Source: Ensifer sp. IC4062
GTDB lineage: Bacteria; Pseudomonadota; Alphaproteobacteria; Rhizobiales; Rhizobiaceae
Direction: 5' to 3'
Assembly (NCBI RefSeq): GCF_020193575.1
Contig: NZ_JADYVD010000017.1
Span: 1 to 64,000, forward strand
DNA length: 64,000 nt
Position numbers and translations under genes: made by a program. Below, piece after piece: positions 50,980-62,445 of this stretch. Each line of letters begins with the position of its first letter. Position 1 is the stretch's first letter. Under the pieces are notes generated by a model. That model was not told the origin of the DNA and searched no databases. It was given only the letters and a program-made list of their open reading frames with translations.

Positions 50980-52260
50980 TCATCCTTCCACGAAAATCAG
51001 CGCCGGCGTCTCGAGCAGCGTCTTCAGCCGCTGAACGAAGGTCGCGGCGTCCCAGCCATCGATGACGCGGTGATCGAAGCTCGATGAGAGATTCATGATC
51101 TTGCGCGGAACGAATTGCGTCCCGTCCCAGACAGGACGGATAGCGATCTTGTTGACCCCTACGATCGCCACCTCCGGGTGGTTGATGACCGGCGTCGAGG
51201 CGATCCCGCCAAGCGCGCCGAGGGAAGAGATGGTAATGGTCGAACCGGTGAGCTCGTCGCGAGTCGCGGTCCCTGTGCGGGCGGCATCCGCCAGCCTGTT
51301 CAGTTCTGCGGCGCAGTCCCAGATTCCGCGCGCCTCGGCATGGCGCACGACCGGGACGGTCAGCCCGGCGGGGGTCTGGGTGGCGATGCCGATATGAACG
51401 GCGGCATGGCGATGAATGACGCCGGCGCCATCGTCGAAGGTCGCGTTGACACCCGGCTGCTCAGCGATGGTCTTGACCAGCGCCCGCATCAGGAAGGGAA
51501 GGACCGTCAGCTTTGGCTGGTCGGGCTTGCGGTCGCGGTTCATCGTCGCGCGCAGATCTTCAAGCGCCGTCATGTCCATTTCCTCCACATAGGTAATGTG
51601 GGGAATGCGCGAGGTGGAGAGCGTCATCTTCTCGGCGATGCGGCGCCTGAGACCGGTGACCTTGATTTCCTCAACGGCGGTCTTGCGGACCAGGCCGGTG
51701 ATCGCCGGCGCCGGCTGAGCACCGCGGCTCAGGAAGAGATCGAGGTCGTCATGGGTGATCCGGCCGGCGGGGCCGGTGCCTGTTACCTGCCTGAGATCGA
51801 CGCCGCTGTCTTTCGCCCGGAGCCGGACGGCCGGCGAGGCGAGCGGTTTCTTCGACACGTCCGGCGCCTCGCGCGGTGCCGGCGCCGGTCTTGTCTCGAT
51901 CGCTTCGGGCTTCGGCGGCGCTTTCGCCTCCGGCGGGGCAGAGACGGCCACGGGCTCTTCCAACACGTCCTCGGCAAGCGCCTGCGGAATGCTGTCCGGC
52001 GGTGGCTCGCCGGCTTCGGCGGCGGTCTCGATCCTGACGAGCGGCGCCTTCACGGCGACAGTATCGCCGACTTCCGCTCCAAGCCACAGCACCTTGCCGG
52101 ATACCGGTGACGGGATCTCGACGGTTGCCTTGTCTGTCATCACCGCAGCGAGGACCATATCTTCGCGCACGGGATCGCCGAGTTTCACATGCCACTCCAC
52201 GAGCTCGGCCTCGGCCACGCCTTCGCCGACATCGGGCATCTTCAGGATAAATTCGCCCAT
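50980..52260 (-). CDS. bkdB: branched-chain 2-oxoacid dehydrogenase E2 (dihydrolipoyl acyltransferase)
   Basis: A 426-aa protein. The N-terminal lipoyl domain (ILKMPDVGEGVAEAELVEWHV with lipoyl Lys in MTDKATVEI) is followed by a Pro/Ala linker, a peripheral subunit-binding domain (ASPAVRLRAKDSGVDLRQVTGTGPAGRITHDDLDLFL) and the acyltransferase domain ending in SSSFDHRVIDGWDAATFVQRLK with the catalytic HRxxDG. It starts at the complement of 52258-52260. It forms the core of the complex degrading Val/Leu/Ile keto acids. Confidence 0.96.
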   Translation of the reverse strand: MGEFILKMPDVGEGVAEAELVEWHVKLGDPVREDMVLAAVMTDKATVEIPSPVSGKVLWLGAEVGDTVAVKAPLVRIETAAEAGEPPPDSIPQALAEDVLEEPVAVSAPPEAKAPPKPEAIETRPAPAPREAPDVSKKPLASPAVRLRAKDSGVDLRQVTGTGPAGRITHDDLDLFLSRGAQPAPAITGLVRKTAVEEIKVTGLRRRIAEKMTLSTSRIPHITYVEEMDMTALEDLRATMNRDRKPDQPKLTVLPFLMRALVKTIAEQPGVNATFDDGAGVIHRHAAVHIGIATQTPAGLTVPVVRHAEARGIWDCAAELNRLADAARTGTATRDELTGSTITISSLGALGGIASTPVINHPEVAIVGVNKIAIRPVWDGTQFVPRKIMNLSSSFDHRVIDGWDAATFVQRLKTLLETPALIFVEG

Positions 52261-52262
52261 CG

Positions 52263-53276
52263 TCAGGCCTCCATCACTTCGGTGAGCGCGCGGCCGACGC
52301 GCGCGGGGCCGGGGAAATAGTCCCATTCCTGGGCGTGCGGGTAGGGCGTGTCCCAGCCGGTCACCCGGACCACGGGGGCCTCCAGATGATAGAAGCAATG
52401 CTCCTGCACGAGAGACACGAGTTCAGCGCCAAAGCCGGATGTCAGCGTCGCCTCGTGCACGACCACGCAGCGTCCGGTCTTGGTGACGGACTGCACGATC
52501 GTATCGAGGTCGAGAGGTAGCAGGCTGCGCAGGTCGATCACTTCCGCATCGATCCCGGTTTCCTCGGCGGCGGCGAGCGCGACATGCACCATGGTGCCGT
52601 AGGCCACCACAGTCACGGCCGAGCCCTTGCGGCGGATTTCGGCCTTGCCGATCGGGATCGTATAGTGGCCCTCAGGAACGTCGCCGAGCTCATGCTTCGA
52701 CCAGGCCGTCACCGGACGTTCGTGGTGGCCGTCGAACGGGCCGTTGTAGAGCCGCTTCGGCTCCAAGAACATCACCGGATCAGGGTCCTCGATCGCTGAA
52801 ATCAGGAGGCCCTTGGCGTCGTATGGATTCGACGGAACAATGACCTTCAAGCCGCAGACATGGGTGAAGAGCGCTTCGGGGCTCTGGCTGTGCGTCTGGC
52901 CGCCGAAGATGCCGCCGCCAGTCGGCATGCGCAGCACGATCGGGCAGGTGAAGTCGCCGTTCGAGCGGTAGCGGATGCGCGCCGCCTCCTGGGTAATCTG
53001 GTCGTAGGCCGGATACATGTAGTCGGCGAACTGGATTTCGACGCAGGGCTTGAGCCCATAGGCGGCCATGCCGATGGCGGTACCGACGATGCCGGATTCG
53101 CTGATCGGCGCGTCGAAGCAGCGGGTCTTGCCGTACTTTGCCTGAAGCCCTTGAGTGCAGCGGAAAACGCCGCCGAAATAGCCGACATCCTCGCCGAAGA
53201 CGACGACGTTCTCGTCGCGTGCCATCGAGACGTCCATGGCGCTGCGCACGGCTTCGATCATTGTCATTCTGGCCAT
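52263..53276 (-). CDS. bkdAb: branched-chain 2-oxoacid dehydrogenase E1 beta
   Basis: A 337-aa transketolase-fold beta subunit (MARMTMIEAVRSAMDVSMARDENVVVFGEDVGYFGGVFRCTQGL at the front; EIQFADYMYPAYDQI; VVVHEATLTSGFGAELVSLV). The start complementary to 53274-53276 sits just after the bkdAa stop (TGAC-ATG). Stop and the bkdB start are 2 bases apart, giving tight coupling. Confidence 0.95.
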   Translation of the reverse strand: MARMTMIEAVRSAMDVSMARDENVVVFGEDVGYFGGVFRCTQGLQAKYGKTRCFDAPISESGIVGTAIGMAAYGLKPCVEIQFADYMYPAYDQITQEAARIRYRSNGDFTCPIVLRMPTGGGIFGGQTHSQSPEALFTHVCGLKVIVPSNPYDAKGLLISAIEDPDPVMFLEPKRLYNGPFDGHHERPVTAWSKHELGDVPEGHYTIPIGKAEIRRKGSAVTVVAYGTMVHVALAAAEETGIDAEVIDLRSLLPLDLDTIVQSVTKTGRCVVVHEATLTSGFGAELVSLVQEHCFYHLEAPVVRVTGWDTPYPHAQEWDYFPGPARVGRALTEVMEA

Positions 53277-53277
53277 G

Positions 53278-54865
<1,588 letters not shown>

Positions 54866-56197
54866 TCAGACCGGCGGCGCGATCTCGAGTGGCGTGCCGT
54901 CGGAAAAACGCGAGAGCCGGAAATTCGCAGGATCGACGATCGGCGGATCTCCCGTGACGAGGTCGGCCACAAGGTGGCCAGCCCCGGGACCGATACCGAA
55001 GCCATGGCCGGAAAACCCGGTTGCGATCGCAAGTCCAGGGACGCTTTCTGCATGGGAAATGATCGGCACGGCATCGGGCGTGACGTCGATGAGACCGGCC
55101 CAGATCTGCAGCGGCGCGGTCTGCCGGAGTGCCGGGAAGACCTTTCTTGCTTCCTCGAACGCCTTTAAAGCGGAGCGCGGATCGGGCCGGGGGTCCAGGA
55201 TCCGGTGGCGTTCGAAGGCGCCCGGGTGGTCGAGCGGCACGGATGCGATCTCGAAGAGTTCGCGCCAGCTCTGCGCGCTCAAGCCTACCTGAACGGCCTC
55301 GCCCTCGGCCTTTCGCGCAGGCTGAAAGTCACGAAAGAAGGCGAAGCTGTCCGGGACGATCGGATGCAGGTTGGCGCCGCCGTCGGCGATGGTGTAGCCG
55401 CCGTCGAGCCGCTTGCGATAGGCATAGGTTGCCGTTGCCCCGGCGCCCTCGGGTCCGCCGTCGACCGGCGTCGTTCGGAGTACGGTGTTGCGCACCTTCA
55501 GTTGCGGTAGGCGGATTCCGAGTCCCTTGCAAAAGAGCCGCGACCAGGCACCGCCGGCAAGCACGACCGTCGCAGTTTCGATCCGGCCCTTTTCCGTGAT
55601 GACGGCGCTGATCCGGCCAGCGCTTCTCTCGATCCCGCGCACGGCGCAACCGGTGACGATATGCGCCCCGGCGTGCCTCGCGCCTGCGGCGATTGCCGGC
55701 ACAGCCTTCTGCGGCTCGGCCCGGCCGTCGCTCGGCGTAAAGAGCGCGCCTTTGTATCGGGTCGTCGCTCCGGCCATCCTGGACTGCGTTTCGTCCGGAC
55801 CGATCTGGCGGCTGTCGACGCCATGATGCCTGGCATGCGCCAGCCAGGCCTCCCGGTTGGCGATATCCCGTTCGTTTTCCGAGACATACAAGATGCCACT
55901 GCGGCGAAATCCAGTTTCACCGCCGACGCGCGCATCGAGCGTATCCCAGATTTTCAGTGCCGCCATGGCAAGCGGGATCTCGCGGCGGTCGCGGCCCATG
56001 ACGCGCACCCAACCCCAGTTGCGGCTCGATTGCTCCCCGCCGAGGGCGCCTTTCTCGCAGAGCACGACTTGAATGCCGCGTTCGGCGAGGAAGAGCGCGG
56101 CGCTGACGCCGATAATGCCACCGCCAATAATGACGACCTCTGCTTTCTGAGGCAGCGAATTGTCGGTGGCGACAGGATCGAGAACGGGACCGGGCAT
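54866..56197 (-). CDS. FAD-dependent DAO-family oxidoreductase
   Basis: A 443-aa protein. The FAD-binding motif KAEVVIIGGGIIGVSAALFLAERGIQVVLCEKG is at the N-terminus, with GEQSSRNWGWVRVMGRDRREIPLA next, and the C-terminus ends in GLAIATGFSGHGFGIGPGAGHLVADLVTG, a signature of the glycine/D-amino-acid oxidase family (DadA-like and related amine oxidases). The substrate is unknown; a D-amino acid or N-methylated amino acid is likely. Confidence 0.85.
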   Translation of the reverse strand: MPGPVLDPVATDNSLPQKAEVVIIGGGIIGVSAALFLAERGIQVVLCEKGALGGEQSSRNWGWVRVMGRDRREIPLAMAALKIWDTLDARVGGETGFRRSGILYVSENERDIANREAWLAHARHHGVDSRQIGPDETQSRMAGATTRYKGALFTPSDGRAEPQKAVPAIAAGARHAGAHIVTGCAVRGIERSAGRISAVITEKGRIETATVVLAGGAWSRLFCKGLGIRLPQLKVRNTVLRTTPVDGGPEGAGATATYAYRKRLDGGYTIADGGANLHPIVPDSFAFFRDFQPARKAEGEAVQVGLSAQSWRELFEIASVPLDHPGAFERHRILDPRPDPRSALKAFEEARKVFPALRQTAPLQIWAGLIDVTPDAVPIISHAESVPGLAIATGFSGHGFGIGPGAGHLVADLVTGDPPIVDPANFRLSRFSDGTPLEIAPPV

Positions 56198-56475
56198 AAG
56201 TGGCTCTTAGGTATGGTGACTGTCCGCAAATCGCTGCACGCTTCCTCGTTCCCGATCAAGGTCGTGCGACCAATTAGCTGGATACGATGCGCAATTGCCA
56301 CAAGAACGCAGGGCGTCTGGGGCTCCGCCACTAGAAACCGGCAAGCAGTATTTCTGTCTTTTTTCGATAAAAATACGATCGGTTGCTTGACAGATCTGCG
56401 TGCTCCGATGTCTCTTGACGACCATGAGACGGGCCGCAGGGTCCCGCGAGTGCAAGCACGGACGAGGAGGGAAAC

Positions 56476-57213
56476 ATGGGCGGACTTCTGGCGGGCAAAC
56501 GGGCGGTGATCACGGCGGCGGCGCAAGGCATTGGCCGCGCGGCGGCCGAGGCTTTCAATCGCGAGGGCGCCTCGGTCGTGGCGACCGATATCAATGAGGA
56601 AAAGCTCGCCGAGCTTGCGGCCCAGGGGATCGAGGTGACGAAGCTCGACGTGCTCAGCGAACAGGCGATCGCCGAGTTTGCAGCGCGTACCGGCGCTATC
56701 GACGTTCTCTTCAACTGCGCCGGTCTCGTCCATGCCGGTACGATCCTCGAGGCGAGTGAGAGGGACTACGACGTTGCCTTCGACCTCAATGTGAAGTCGA
56801 TGTTCCGGATGATCCGTGCCTTCCTGCCCGGCATGATCGAAAAAGGCGGCGGCTCGATCATCAACATGTCGTCCGTGGCGGGAGTTCCGATGGGTGTCCC
56901 GAACCGCTTCGTCTATTCGGCGAGCAAGGCGGCGGTGGTCGGTCTTACCAAATCGGTGGCGATGGATTTCATCGGCAAAGGCATCCGCTGCAACGCCATT
57001 GCGCCGGGCACGGTCCAGTCGCCGTCGCTGGAGGAACGGATGCGAGCGCAGGGCAACTACGAGCAGGCGCGCGCTGCCTTCATCGCGCGCCAGCCGATGG
57101 GGCGCCTCGGCACGCCCGAGGAGATCGCGGCGCTCGCCGTCTACCTCGGCAGCGATATCTCCGCCTATACGACCGGCCATGTGCATGTGATCGACGGCGG
57201 CATGAGCCTCTAA
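56476..57213 (+). CDS. short-chain dehydrogenase/reductase
   Basis: A 245-aa classical SDR. The NAD motif is TAAAQGIGRAAAEAF, then the active-site set NMSSVAG, YSASKAAV (Tyr/Lys) and Asn in FNCAG, and the C-terminal GRLGTPEEIAALAVYLGSDISAYTTGHVHVIDGGMSL. The variant glycine motif AAAQGIG (Ala in place of Gly) is seen in the DHRS6/BDH2 and 2-keto-3-deoxy-L-fuconate dehydrogenase group. ATG 56476 has GAGGAGGG upstream. Substrate not determined; 56,198-56,475 is gene-free. Confidence 0.88.
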   Translation: MGGLLAGKRAVITAAAQGIGRAAAEAFNREGASVVATDINEEKLAELAAQGIEVTKLDVLSEQAIAEFAARTGAIDVLFNCAGLVHAGTILEASERDYDVAFDLNVKSMFRMIRAFLPGMIEKGGGSIINMSSVAGVPMGVPNRFVYSASKAAVVGLTKSVAMDFIGKGIRCNAIAPGTVQSPSLEERMRAQGNYEQARAAFIARQPMGRLGTPEEIAALAVYLGSDISAYTTGHVHVIDGGMSL

Positions 57214-57256
57214 AGCGCGTCGCGTTCAACCGGACTCATGCGACACGCTTTAGGCC
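57213..57256. repeat. short rhizobial intergenic palindrome
   Basis: AAAGCGCGTCGCGTTCAACC on the left is echoed by GCGACACGCTTTAGG on the right (AAAGCG...CGCTTT). A related GCGTCGCGTTTAAGCGAATTCG string is at 28,169-28,190. It is a common rhizobial intergenic repeat. Confidence 0.4.
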
Positions 57257-57372
57257 ATAGCTTTTCTGCATGTCGTAGTCCCAAAACCGCTGCACACTTT
57301 TGGGCGCCACGCATTAGAACGTGCTGCACGGCTGGACTTCCAGAACTTTGGCTGAGACTCTATGCTCGCGGC

Positions 57373-57765
57373 ATGCGTGACGAAGACGATAAACTCCACC
57401 CGATCCTACGTATCGATTTTCCGCCCGATGATCGCCTCGGGCGCGGCAAGATCATGCTCCTGGAACTGATCCGCGAAACCGGTTCGATTTCCGCCGCCGG
57501 GCGCGCGATGGACATGTCCTACCGGCGCGCTTGGCTGCTCGTCGATGCCTTAAACCGGATGTTCAAGGAACCTTCGGTGGAATCGCAGCGCGGCGGCAAG
57601 CAGGGCGGCGGTGCCGCCGTCACCGCCTTCGGCGAGATGCTGATCCAGCGGTTCCGGGCGATGGAGGCAAAGGCTTGCACCGCGATCGAGGACGATCTCG
57701 ACTGGCTTGAGGCCGTTCGCAACCACAATGCTGTTTCCGTAGAGGAGACGGCGCAGCAGGAGTGA
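57373..57765 (+). CDS. ModE-like molybdenum regulator without the Mop domain
   Basis: A 130-aa protein. The winged helix-turn-helix GRGKIMLLELIRETGSISAAGRAMDMSYRRAWLLVDALNRMFKEPSVESQRGGKQGGGAAVTAFGEMLIQRFRAME is the N-terminal domain of ModE. The C-terminal molybdate-binding domain of full-length ModE (about 260 aa) is missing, as in other rhizobial and Rhodobacter short forms. It is convergent with modC (14 bases). ModE-type boxes near modA suggest it controls that operon. Confidence 0.88.
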   Translation: MRDEDDKLHPILRIDFPPDDRLGRGKIMLLELIRETGSISAAGRAMDMSYRRAWLLVDALNRMFKEPSVESQRGGKQGGGAAVTAFGEMLIQRFRAMEAKACTAIEDDLDWLEAVRNHNAVSVEETAQQE

Positions 57766-57778
57766 GCCACTCCTACGT

Positions 57779-58852
57779 TTAATGATCGAGCGCCACGGTC
57801 TTGACGATCGCGTGGACGGATTTTCCGGGCGCAAGCTGGAGGGCCTCGCGCGACAGGGCGGTGATGCGGGCCAGAATGACATTGCCGCCACATTGCAGAC
57901 GAACGTCGATGCTGCCTTTTCCATCGGGTGAGAGATCGATGACCGTCCCCTCGAACACGTTGAGCGCGCTAATACCCTCGGGGCGCGCGGTGGCCAGCAT
58001 GACGTCACGTGCTGCGATATGCAGGCGAACGCTGTGGTCCGGCGGAACGAAGAGCTGCGGCACGCGCACCAGACATTCGCCCGCCCGCACGATCGTCAGA
58101 TTGTGGGCGCTGTCGTGGCTCTCGACCACGCCCTCGAGCAACGCGCCTGCCTCGCGCCAGTCCATCGCGTGCACCGCTGCCGGCTGGCTCAAGATAACTG
58201 CCGCGTCTCCCGACGCCTGGACCCGGCCGTTCTCGATCACGATGACGCGCTCAGCGAGCCGCGCGACTTCCGCGACCGAGTGGCTGACATAGACGATCGG
58301 AATTCTCGTTTCATCGCGAAGCCGCTCCAGATAGGGCAGGATCTCCGCTTTTCGCGCCTCGTCGAGCGCGGCGAGCGGTTCATCCATCAACAGGAGGCGG
58401 GGAGAAGCGAGCAGCGCACGGCCGACGGCGACGCGCTGGCGTTCTCCGCCGGAAAGCGTCGAGGGGCGACGGTCGAGCAGGTGGCCGATGCCAAGCATTT
58501 CAATGATCCGCCCAAATTCCGATGCGGACTTTTGCGCGCCGGAAAACCAGCGCCCATAGGCTAGGTTTCCGCTGACGCTCATGTGCGGAAAAAGGCGCGC
58601 TTCCTGGAATACATAACCGAAGCGGCGCCGGTGGATCGGTGTGAATATCCGCTTTCTGCTATCTGCGATCACGTCGCCGTCGAGCACGATTCGGCCGACG
58701 TCGGGGCGGAGTAGTCCGGCGATGATGTTGATCAGCGAGGTCTTGCCAGACCCCGAGCGGCCGAAAAGCGCCGTGACGCTGCCGTCGGACGTGAACGCGG
58801 CGTCGATTGTGAAGGCACCGATCCGATGGCGGGCTTCGACCTCGAGGCTCAT
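57779..58852 (-). CDS. modC: molybdate ABC transporter ATP-binding protein
   Basis: A 357-aa protein. Walker A is GRSGSGKT, signature [16 protein letters not shown], Walker [13 protein letters not shown], and the C-terminal TOBE/Mop domain ([57 protein letters not shown]) binds oxyanion. The start complementary to 58850-58852 overlaps modB by 4 bases (ATGA). It energises molybdate import. Confidence 0.95.
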   Translation of the reverse strand: MSLEVEARHRIGAFTIDAAFTSDGSVTALFGRSGSGKTSLINIIAGLLRPDVGRIVLDGDVIADSRKRIFTPIHRRRFGYVFQEARLFPHMSVSGNLAYGRWFSGAQKSASEFGRIIEMLGIGHLLDRRPSTLSGGERQRVAVGRALLASPRLLLMDEPLAALDEARKAEILPYLERLRDETRIPIVYVSHSVAEVARLAERVIVIENGRVQASGDAAVILSQPAAVHAMDWREAGALLEGVVESHDSAHNLTIVRAGECLVRVPQLFVPPDHSVRLHIAARDVMLATARPEGISALNVFEGTVIDLSPDGKGSIDVRLQCGGNVILARITALSREALQLAPGKSVHAIVKTVALDH

Positions 58853-59553
58853 GCCGCCACCGACCGCTTTGCCGCGAGTGCGGCGAAAATCTCCGACAGC
58901 ATCAATGCCGCCATCGAGATGATGACCGAGATGACGGCGAGGCGCATCGCTCCCGCATCGCCGCCCGGGACCTGAGTGAACGTGTAGATCGCCGAGGAAA
59001 GCGTCTGCGTCTCGCCCGGAATGTTGGAGACGAAGGTAATCGTCGCCCCGAACTCGCCCATCGCCTTGGCGAAGGAGAGGATCATGCCGGCGATGATGCC
59101 GGGAAGGATCAATGGCAGTGTAACGGTCATGAACACCCATGCTGGCCCGGCGCCGAGTGTCGCGGCGGCATCCTCGAGCTTGCGATCCACCGCCTCGACC
59201 GACAGCCGGATGCTACGCACCATCAAGGGAAAGCCCATGACCGCGCAGGCAAGCGCGGCACCCGTCCAGCGAAAGGAAAAGACGATGCCGAAATTTTCCG
59301 CAAGGAAGGCGCCGATAGGCCCTCGGCGCCCGAAGAGAAGCAGCAGCACGAATCCGGTGACCACCGGCGGCAGGACGAGCGGCATATGCACGATGCCATT
59401 CAGGATCGACTTGCCCCAGAAGCGTCCGCGCGCAAGCGCCATCGCGGTAAGCAGCGCAAGCGGCAGGCTGCACAACATCGCGACGGTCGCGACGCGCAGG
59501 CTCAGTTGAACCGCCGTCCACTCCGCGTCACTCAATGTCATCCACCATTCCAA
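58849..59553 (-). CDS. modB: molybdate ABC transporter permease
   Basis: A 234-aa inner-membrane protein with about five helices and the EAA-type loop ([45 protein letters not shown]) including [11 protein letters not shown], typical of ModB. It lies between modA and modC on the minus strand. Confidence 0.95.
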   Translation of the reverse strand: MEWWMTLSDAEWTAVQLSLRVATVAMLCSLPLALLTAMALARGRFWGKSILNGIVHMPLVLPPVVTGFVLLLLFGRRGPIGAFLAENFGIVFSFRWTGAALACAVMGFPLMVRSIRLSVEAVDRKLEDAAATLGAGPAWVFMTVTLPLILPGIIAGMILSFAKAMGEFGATITFVSNIPGETQTLSSAIYTFTQVPGGDAGAMRLAVISVIISMAALMLSEIFAALAAKRSVAA

Positions 59554-59708
59554 GCGGCAATTTCCTCCGCAGTTAAATTCTGCGTCGCAGGTCCGGTCCG
59601 ACCCGCGCCGCGGAGATCGTCACGACACTTTGAACGCCTACCCGATCATATTCGTAAATCGATAATGATTTCAGCGGGCCACGTGTGCGCAGACCGATGT
59701 CACGTCAG

Positions 59709-60506
59709 TTATTCAAGCACCGTGAAGCCCTGAGCTTCGAAGAGCGCTGCGGCCTTGGCCGACTTGAGGAACTCGATATAGGCGGCAGCGTCGGCACTCC
59801 TGCTGTCGGCGGTGATCGCGATTGGATAGATGATCGGCGGATGACTGTCCGCCGGGAACGTGCCGACCACCTTGACGCCTGGATCGGCGACCGCGTCCGT
59901 CTGATAGACGATACCGTAGGGCGCCTCGCCGCGAGATACCAGGAGAAGTGCGGCTCGCACGCTCTCTGCGCCCGCTACCTTCTGTTCGACGGCCGCCCAG
60001 AGCCCCAGTCTTTCCAGTGCCGCCTTGCCGTATTTGCCGGCCGGAACCGTATCGACGGCGCCCATCGCCAGGCGGCCGTCGCCGATAAGAGCAGCGAGGT
60101 CGAAACCGGCCTTGATATCGACGGCTGTCGAACCGGGCTTTGCGGAAACGAGGACGAGGCGGTTGCCCAGTAAGTTGGAGCGCGTGTCCGTTTTGATCAG
60201 CTTCTTGTCGGCAAGATAGTTCATCCACGCGAGGTCGGCCGAGATGAAGACGTCCGCGGGAGCGCCCCGTTCTATCTGCTTCGCAAGGGCCGAGCTTGCC
60301 GCATAGGAGGCCGTGGTCTCCTTGCCGGTATCCTTTTGCCATTCGACGTTGATCGCATCGAGCGCGTTCTTCAGGCTCGCCGCCGCGAAAACCGTCACCT
60401 TTTCTGCCGCCCGTGCCGGGGTGTCCGCACCTGCCAGTGCGAGGCCTAGCGCGAGTGTCGAAGCTGTGCGCCCCAAGCTAGCGAGCCAATCTCTCCATCC
60501 TCTCAT
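59709..60506 (-). CDS. modA: molybdate-binding periplasmic protein
   Basis: A 265-aa protein with signal peptide (to about residue 33, TPARAAE). The mature sequence VTVFAAASLKNALDAINVEWQKDTGKETTASYAASSALAKQIERGAPADVFISAD is the ModA pattern, with ligand residues in AAASL and SSALA. It is the first gene of modABC; a 155-base gap separates it from modB. Confidence 0.95.
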   Translation of the reverse strand: MRGWRDWLASLGRTASTLALGLALAGADTPARAAEKVTVFAAASLKNALDAINVEWQKDTGKETTASYAASSALAKQIERGAPADVFISADLAWMNYLADKKLIKTDTRSNLLGNRLVLVSAKPGSTAVDIKAGFDLAALIGDGRLAMGAVDTVPAGKYGKAALERLGLWAAVEQKVAGAESVRAALLLVSRGEAPYGIVYQTDAVADPGVKVVGTFPADSHPPIIYPIAITADSRSADAAAYIEFLKSAKAAALFEAQGFTVLE

Positions 60507-60524
60507 CCGCGGCCTCCGCCCATT

Positions 60525-60548
60525 CGTGATATTTTTGAGAATATAACG
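60525..60548 (-). promoter_or_regulatory. ModE-type box upstream of modA
   Basis: CGTGATAT, 8 spacer bases, then ATATAACG: read on the minus strand it is CGTTATAT-N8-ATATCACG, a one-mismatch inverted repeat matching the known ModE box (CGTTATAT...ATATAACG). It ends 18 bases before the modA start, so binding would block transcription or translation initiation. A second TATATAGCGC element lies just upstream (about 60,568-60,577). Confidence 0.65.
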
Positions 60549-60705
60549 CTTCGTCGATTTGGTTAGCGCTATATACGAATAAATACAATGCCCCCGTGAG
60601 GATTAGTCAAAAACAGTGAACCGAGGCGGCGAACATCGCGGCGGTGCTTGCGATGAGCGATCGCGGGGCTAAATTCCGGAGCGAGAAAAAGCGAGGGAAA
60701 TGCCC

Positions 60706-61413
60706 ATGGATGCGACGATCAGGCTGGAAGAGACCTGGAAGACCGCACTGGCGCCGGAATTCCGTCACACCTATATGGCCGATCTCAAGCGGTTCCTACT
60801 GGACGAGAAGGAGCAGGGCCGGCACATCTTTCCGAAGGGTAGCGAATATTTCCGCGCACTCGACCTGACTCCGCTCGACAAGGTGCGCGTCGTCATCCTT
60901 GGGCAGGATCCCTATCACGGCGACGGGCAGGCGCACGGGCTTTGCTTCAGTGTGCGCCCCGGCGTGCGCATACCGCCGTCGCTCGTCAACATCTACAAGG
61001 AGCTTCAGGACGACCTCGGCATTCCGCCGGCCCGCCACGGCTTCCTCGAAAGCTGGGCGGGACAGGGCGTTCTGCTCCTGAACGCCGTGCTGACCGTCGA
61101 GCGGGGCCGGGCGGCATCGCATCAAGGCAAAGGCTGGGAGCGCTTCACCGACGCGGTCGTTCGTGCCGTCAACGAGCAGGAACAGCCCGTCGTCTTCATG
61201 CTCTGGGGCTCCTATGCGCAAAGAAAGGCGGCCTTCGTCGACCGCTCCAGGCATCTCGTGCTGACGGCGGCGCATCCTTCGCCGCTTTCGGCGCATTCTG
61301 GCTTCTTCGGCTGCAGGCATTTCTCCAAGGCCAATGCCTTCCTCGAATCGAGCGGATTCGAGCCGATCGATTGGCGGCTACCGGAGGATCCACCGCTGGC
61401 AGTCGATCGATAG
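60706..61413 (+). CDS. ung: uracil-DNA glycosylase
   Basis: A 235-aa family 1 UDG that removes uracil from DNA. The catalytic water-activating motif is [14 protein letters not shown] (Asp, His), and the uracil-recognition/DNA-intercalation motif is [24 protein letters not shown] 60706 is preferred over 60700 because GAGGG lies 8 bases before it. It lies divergently upstream of modA and ahead of the cobalamin cluster, without an obvious functional link. Confidence 0.95.
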   Translation: MDATIRLEETWKTALAPEFRHTYMADLKRFLLDEKEQGRHIFPKGSEYFRALDLTPLDKVRVVILGQDPYHGDGQAHGLCFSVRPGVRIPPSLVNIYKELQDDLGIPPARHGFLESWAGQGVLLLNAVLTVERGRAASHQGKGWERFTDAVVRAVNEQEQPVVFMLWGSYAQRKAAFVDRSRHLVLTAAHPSPLSAHSGFFGCRHFSKANAFLESSGFEPIDWRLPEDPPLAVDR

Positions 61414-61539
61414 CGTTGCGCATCTGACGCGCTCCTTCTGACTCCTGTCGCGCATGGGCCTTGCGCCGCCGGCAACGATCCGCCAAAGACCGGCGTGAGC
61501 ACGGCCCGAAGGCGCGGCGCTGCGGATGGGAGAGACAGC

Positions 61540-62310
61540 ATGCGGCATATCCTGATTATCGGCATCGGTGCGGGCAATCCGGAACACATGACCATTCAGG
61601 CGATCAACGCCCTCAACAAGGCCAATGTGCTCTTCATCCCGACCAAGGGGGCGAAGAAGACCGAGCTTGCCGAGGTCCGCCGTGAGATATGCGCGCGCTA
61701 CGTGACGAGAAGCGACAGCCGCACGGTCGAGTTCCCCGTGCCGGTGCGCCAGACCGAGGGGCGCAGCTATAGCGGCAGCGTCGATGACTGGCACGGAAGT
61801 ATTGCAGCCATCTATGAGGCACTGCTGCTCGGCGAACTCGGTGAGGGGCAGACCGGCGCCTTCCTGGTCTGGGGCGATCCTATGCTTTACGACAGCACGA
61901 TCCGCATCGTGGAGCGCGTCAAGGCGCGAGGGCATGTGGCTTTCGATTTCGAGGTCGTTCCCGGTATCACCAGTCTTCAGGTGCTCTGCGCCAGCCACCG
62001 CATCCCGCTCAATCTCGTCGGGAAGCCGGTCGAGATCACCACCGGCCGGCGGCTTGCCGAAAGTTTTCCGGAAAAAAGCGAAACGGCAGCCGTCATGCTC
62101 GACGGGGAGCAGGCGTTCGAGAAGATCGATGACCCGGATGCCGAGATCTATTGGGGAGCCTATCTTGGTACGCCGGACGAGATCGTCATCTCCGGCCGTC
62201 TCGCGGATGTGAAGGAGGAGATCATCAGGGTGCGTGCCGACGCGCGGCAGCGCATCGGCTGGATCATGGATATCTACCTGCTGCGCAAAGGCGCCGATTT
62301 CGACAAGTAG
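61540..62310 (+). CDS. cobF: precorrin-6A synthase (deacetylating)
   Basis: A 256-aa tetrapyrrole methylase-fold protein (IIGIGAGNPEHMTIQAINALNKANVLFIPTKG; later FLVWGDPMLYDSTIRIVERV and EVVPGITSLQVLCASH). CobF methylates C-1 of precorrin-5 and releases acetate in the aerobic cobalamin pathway. ATG 61540 has GGGAGAGA upstream. CobF is specific to the aerobic route. Confidence 0.9.
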   Translation: MRHILIIGIGAGNPEHMTIQAINALNKANVLFIPTKGAKKTELAEVRREICARYVTRSDSRTVEFPVPVRQTEGRSYSGSVDDWHGSIAAIYEALLLGELGEGQTGAFLVWGDPMLYDSTIRIVERVKARGHVAFDFEVVPGITSLQVLCASHRIPLNLVGKPVEITTGRRLAESFPEKSETAAVMLDGEQAFEKIDDPDAEIYWGAYLGTPDEIVISGRLADVKEEIIRVRADARQRIGWIMDIYLLRKGADFDK

Positions 62311-62445
62311 AAGCAGGCTCGCCGCAACGTCGAATGCAATTTAGGTTGCCCTTTTGATCTCTCTCAAAGCGCGCGCCTGTGATATAGCGTTCATCGAAAG
62401 CGGCGGGGACCATTGCCCTGTTGCCGGGAGGATTTGACCGAAGCG

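Noticed and set aside
61414-62445. Cobalamin riboswitch ahead of cobF or cobG
   Set aside because: I could not find the conserved B12-box pattern or room for a full riboswitch.
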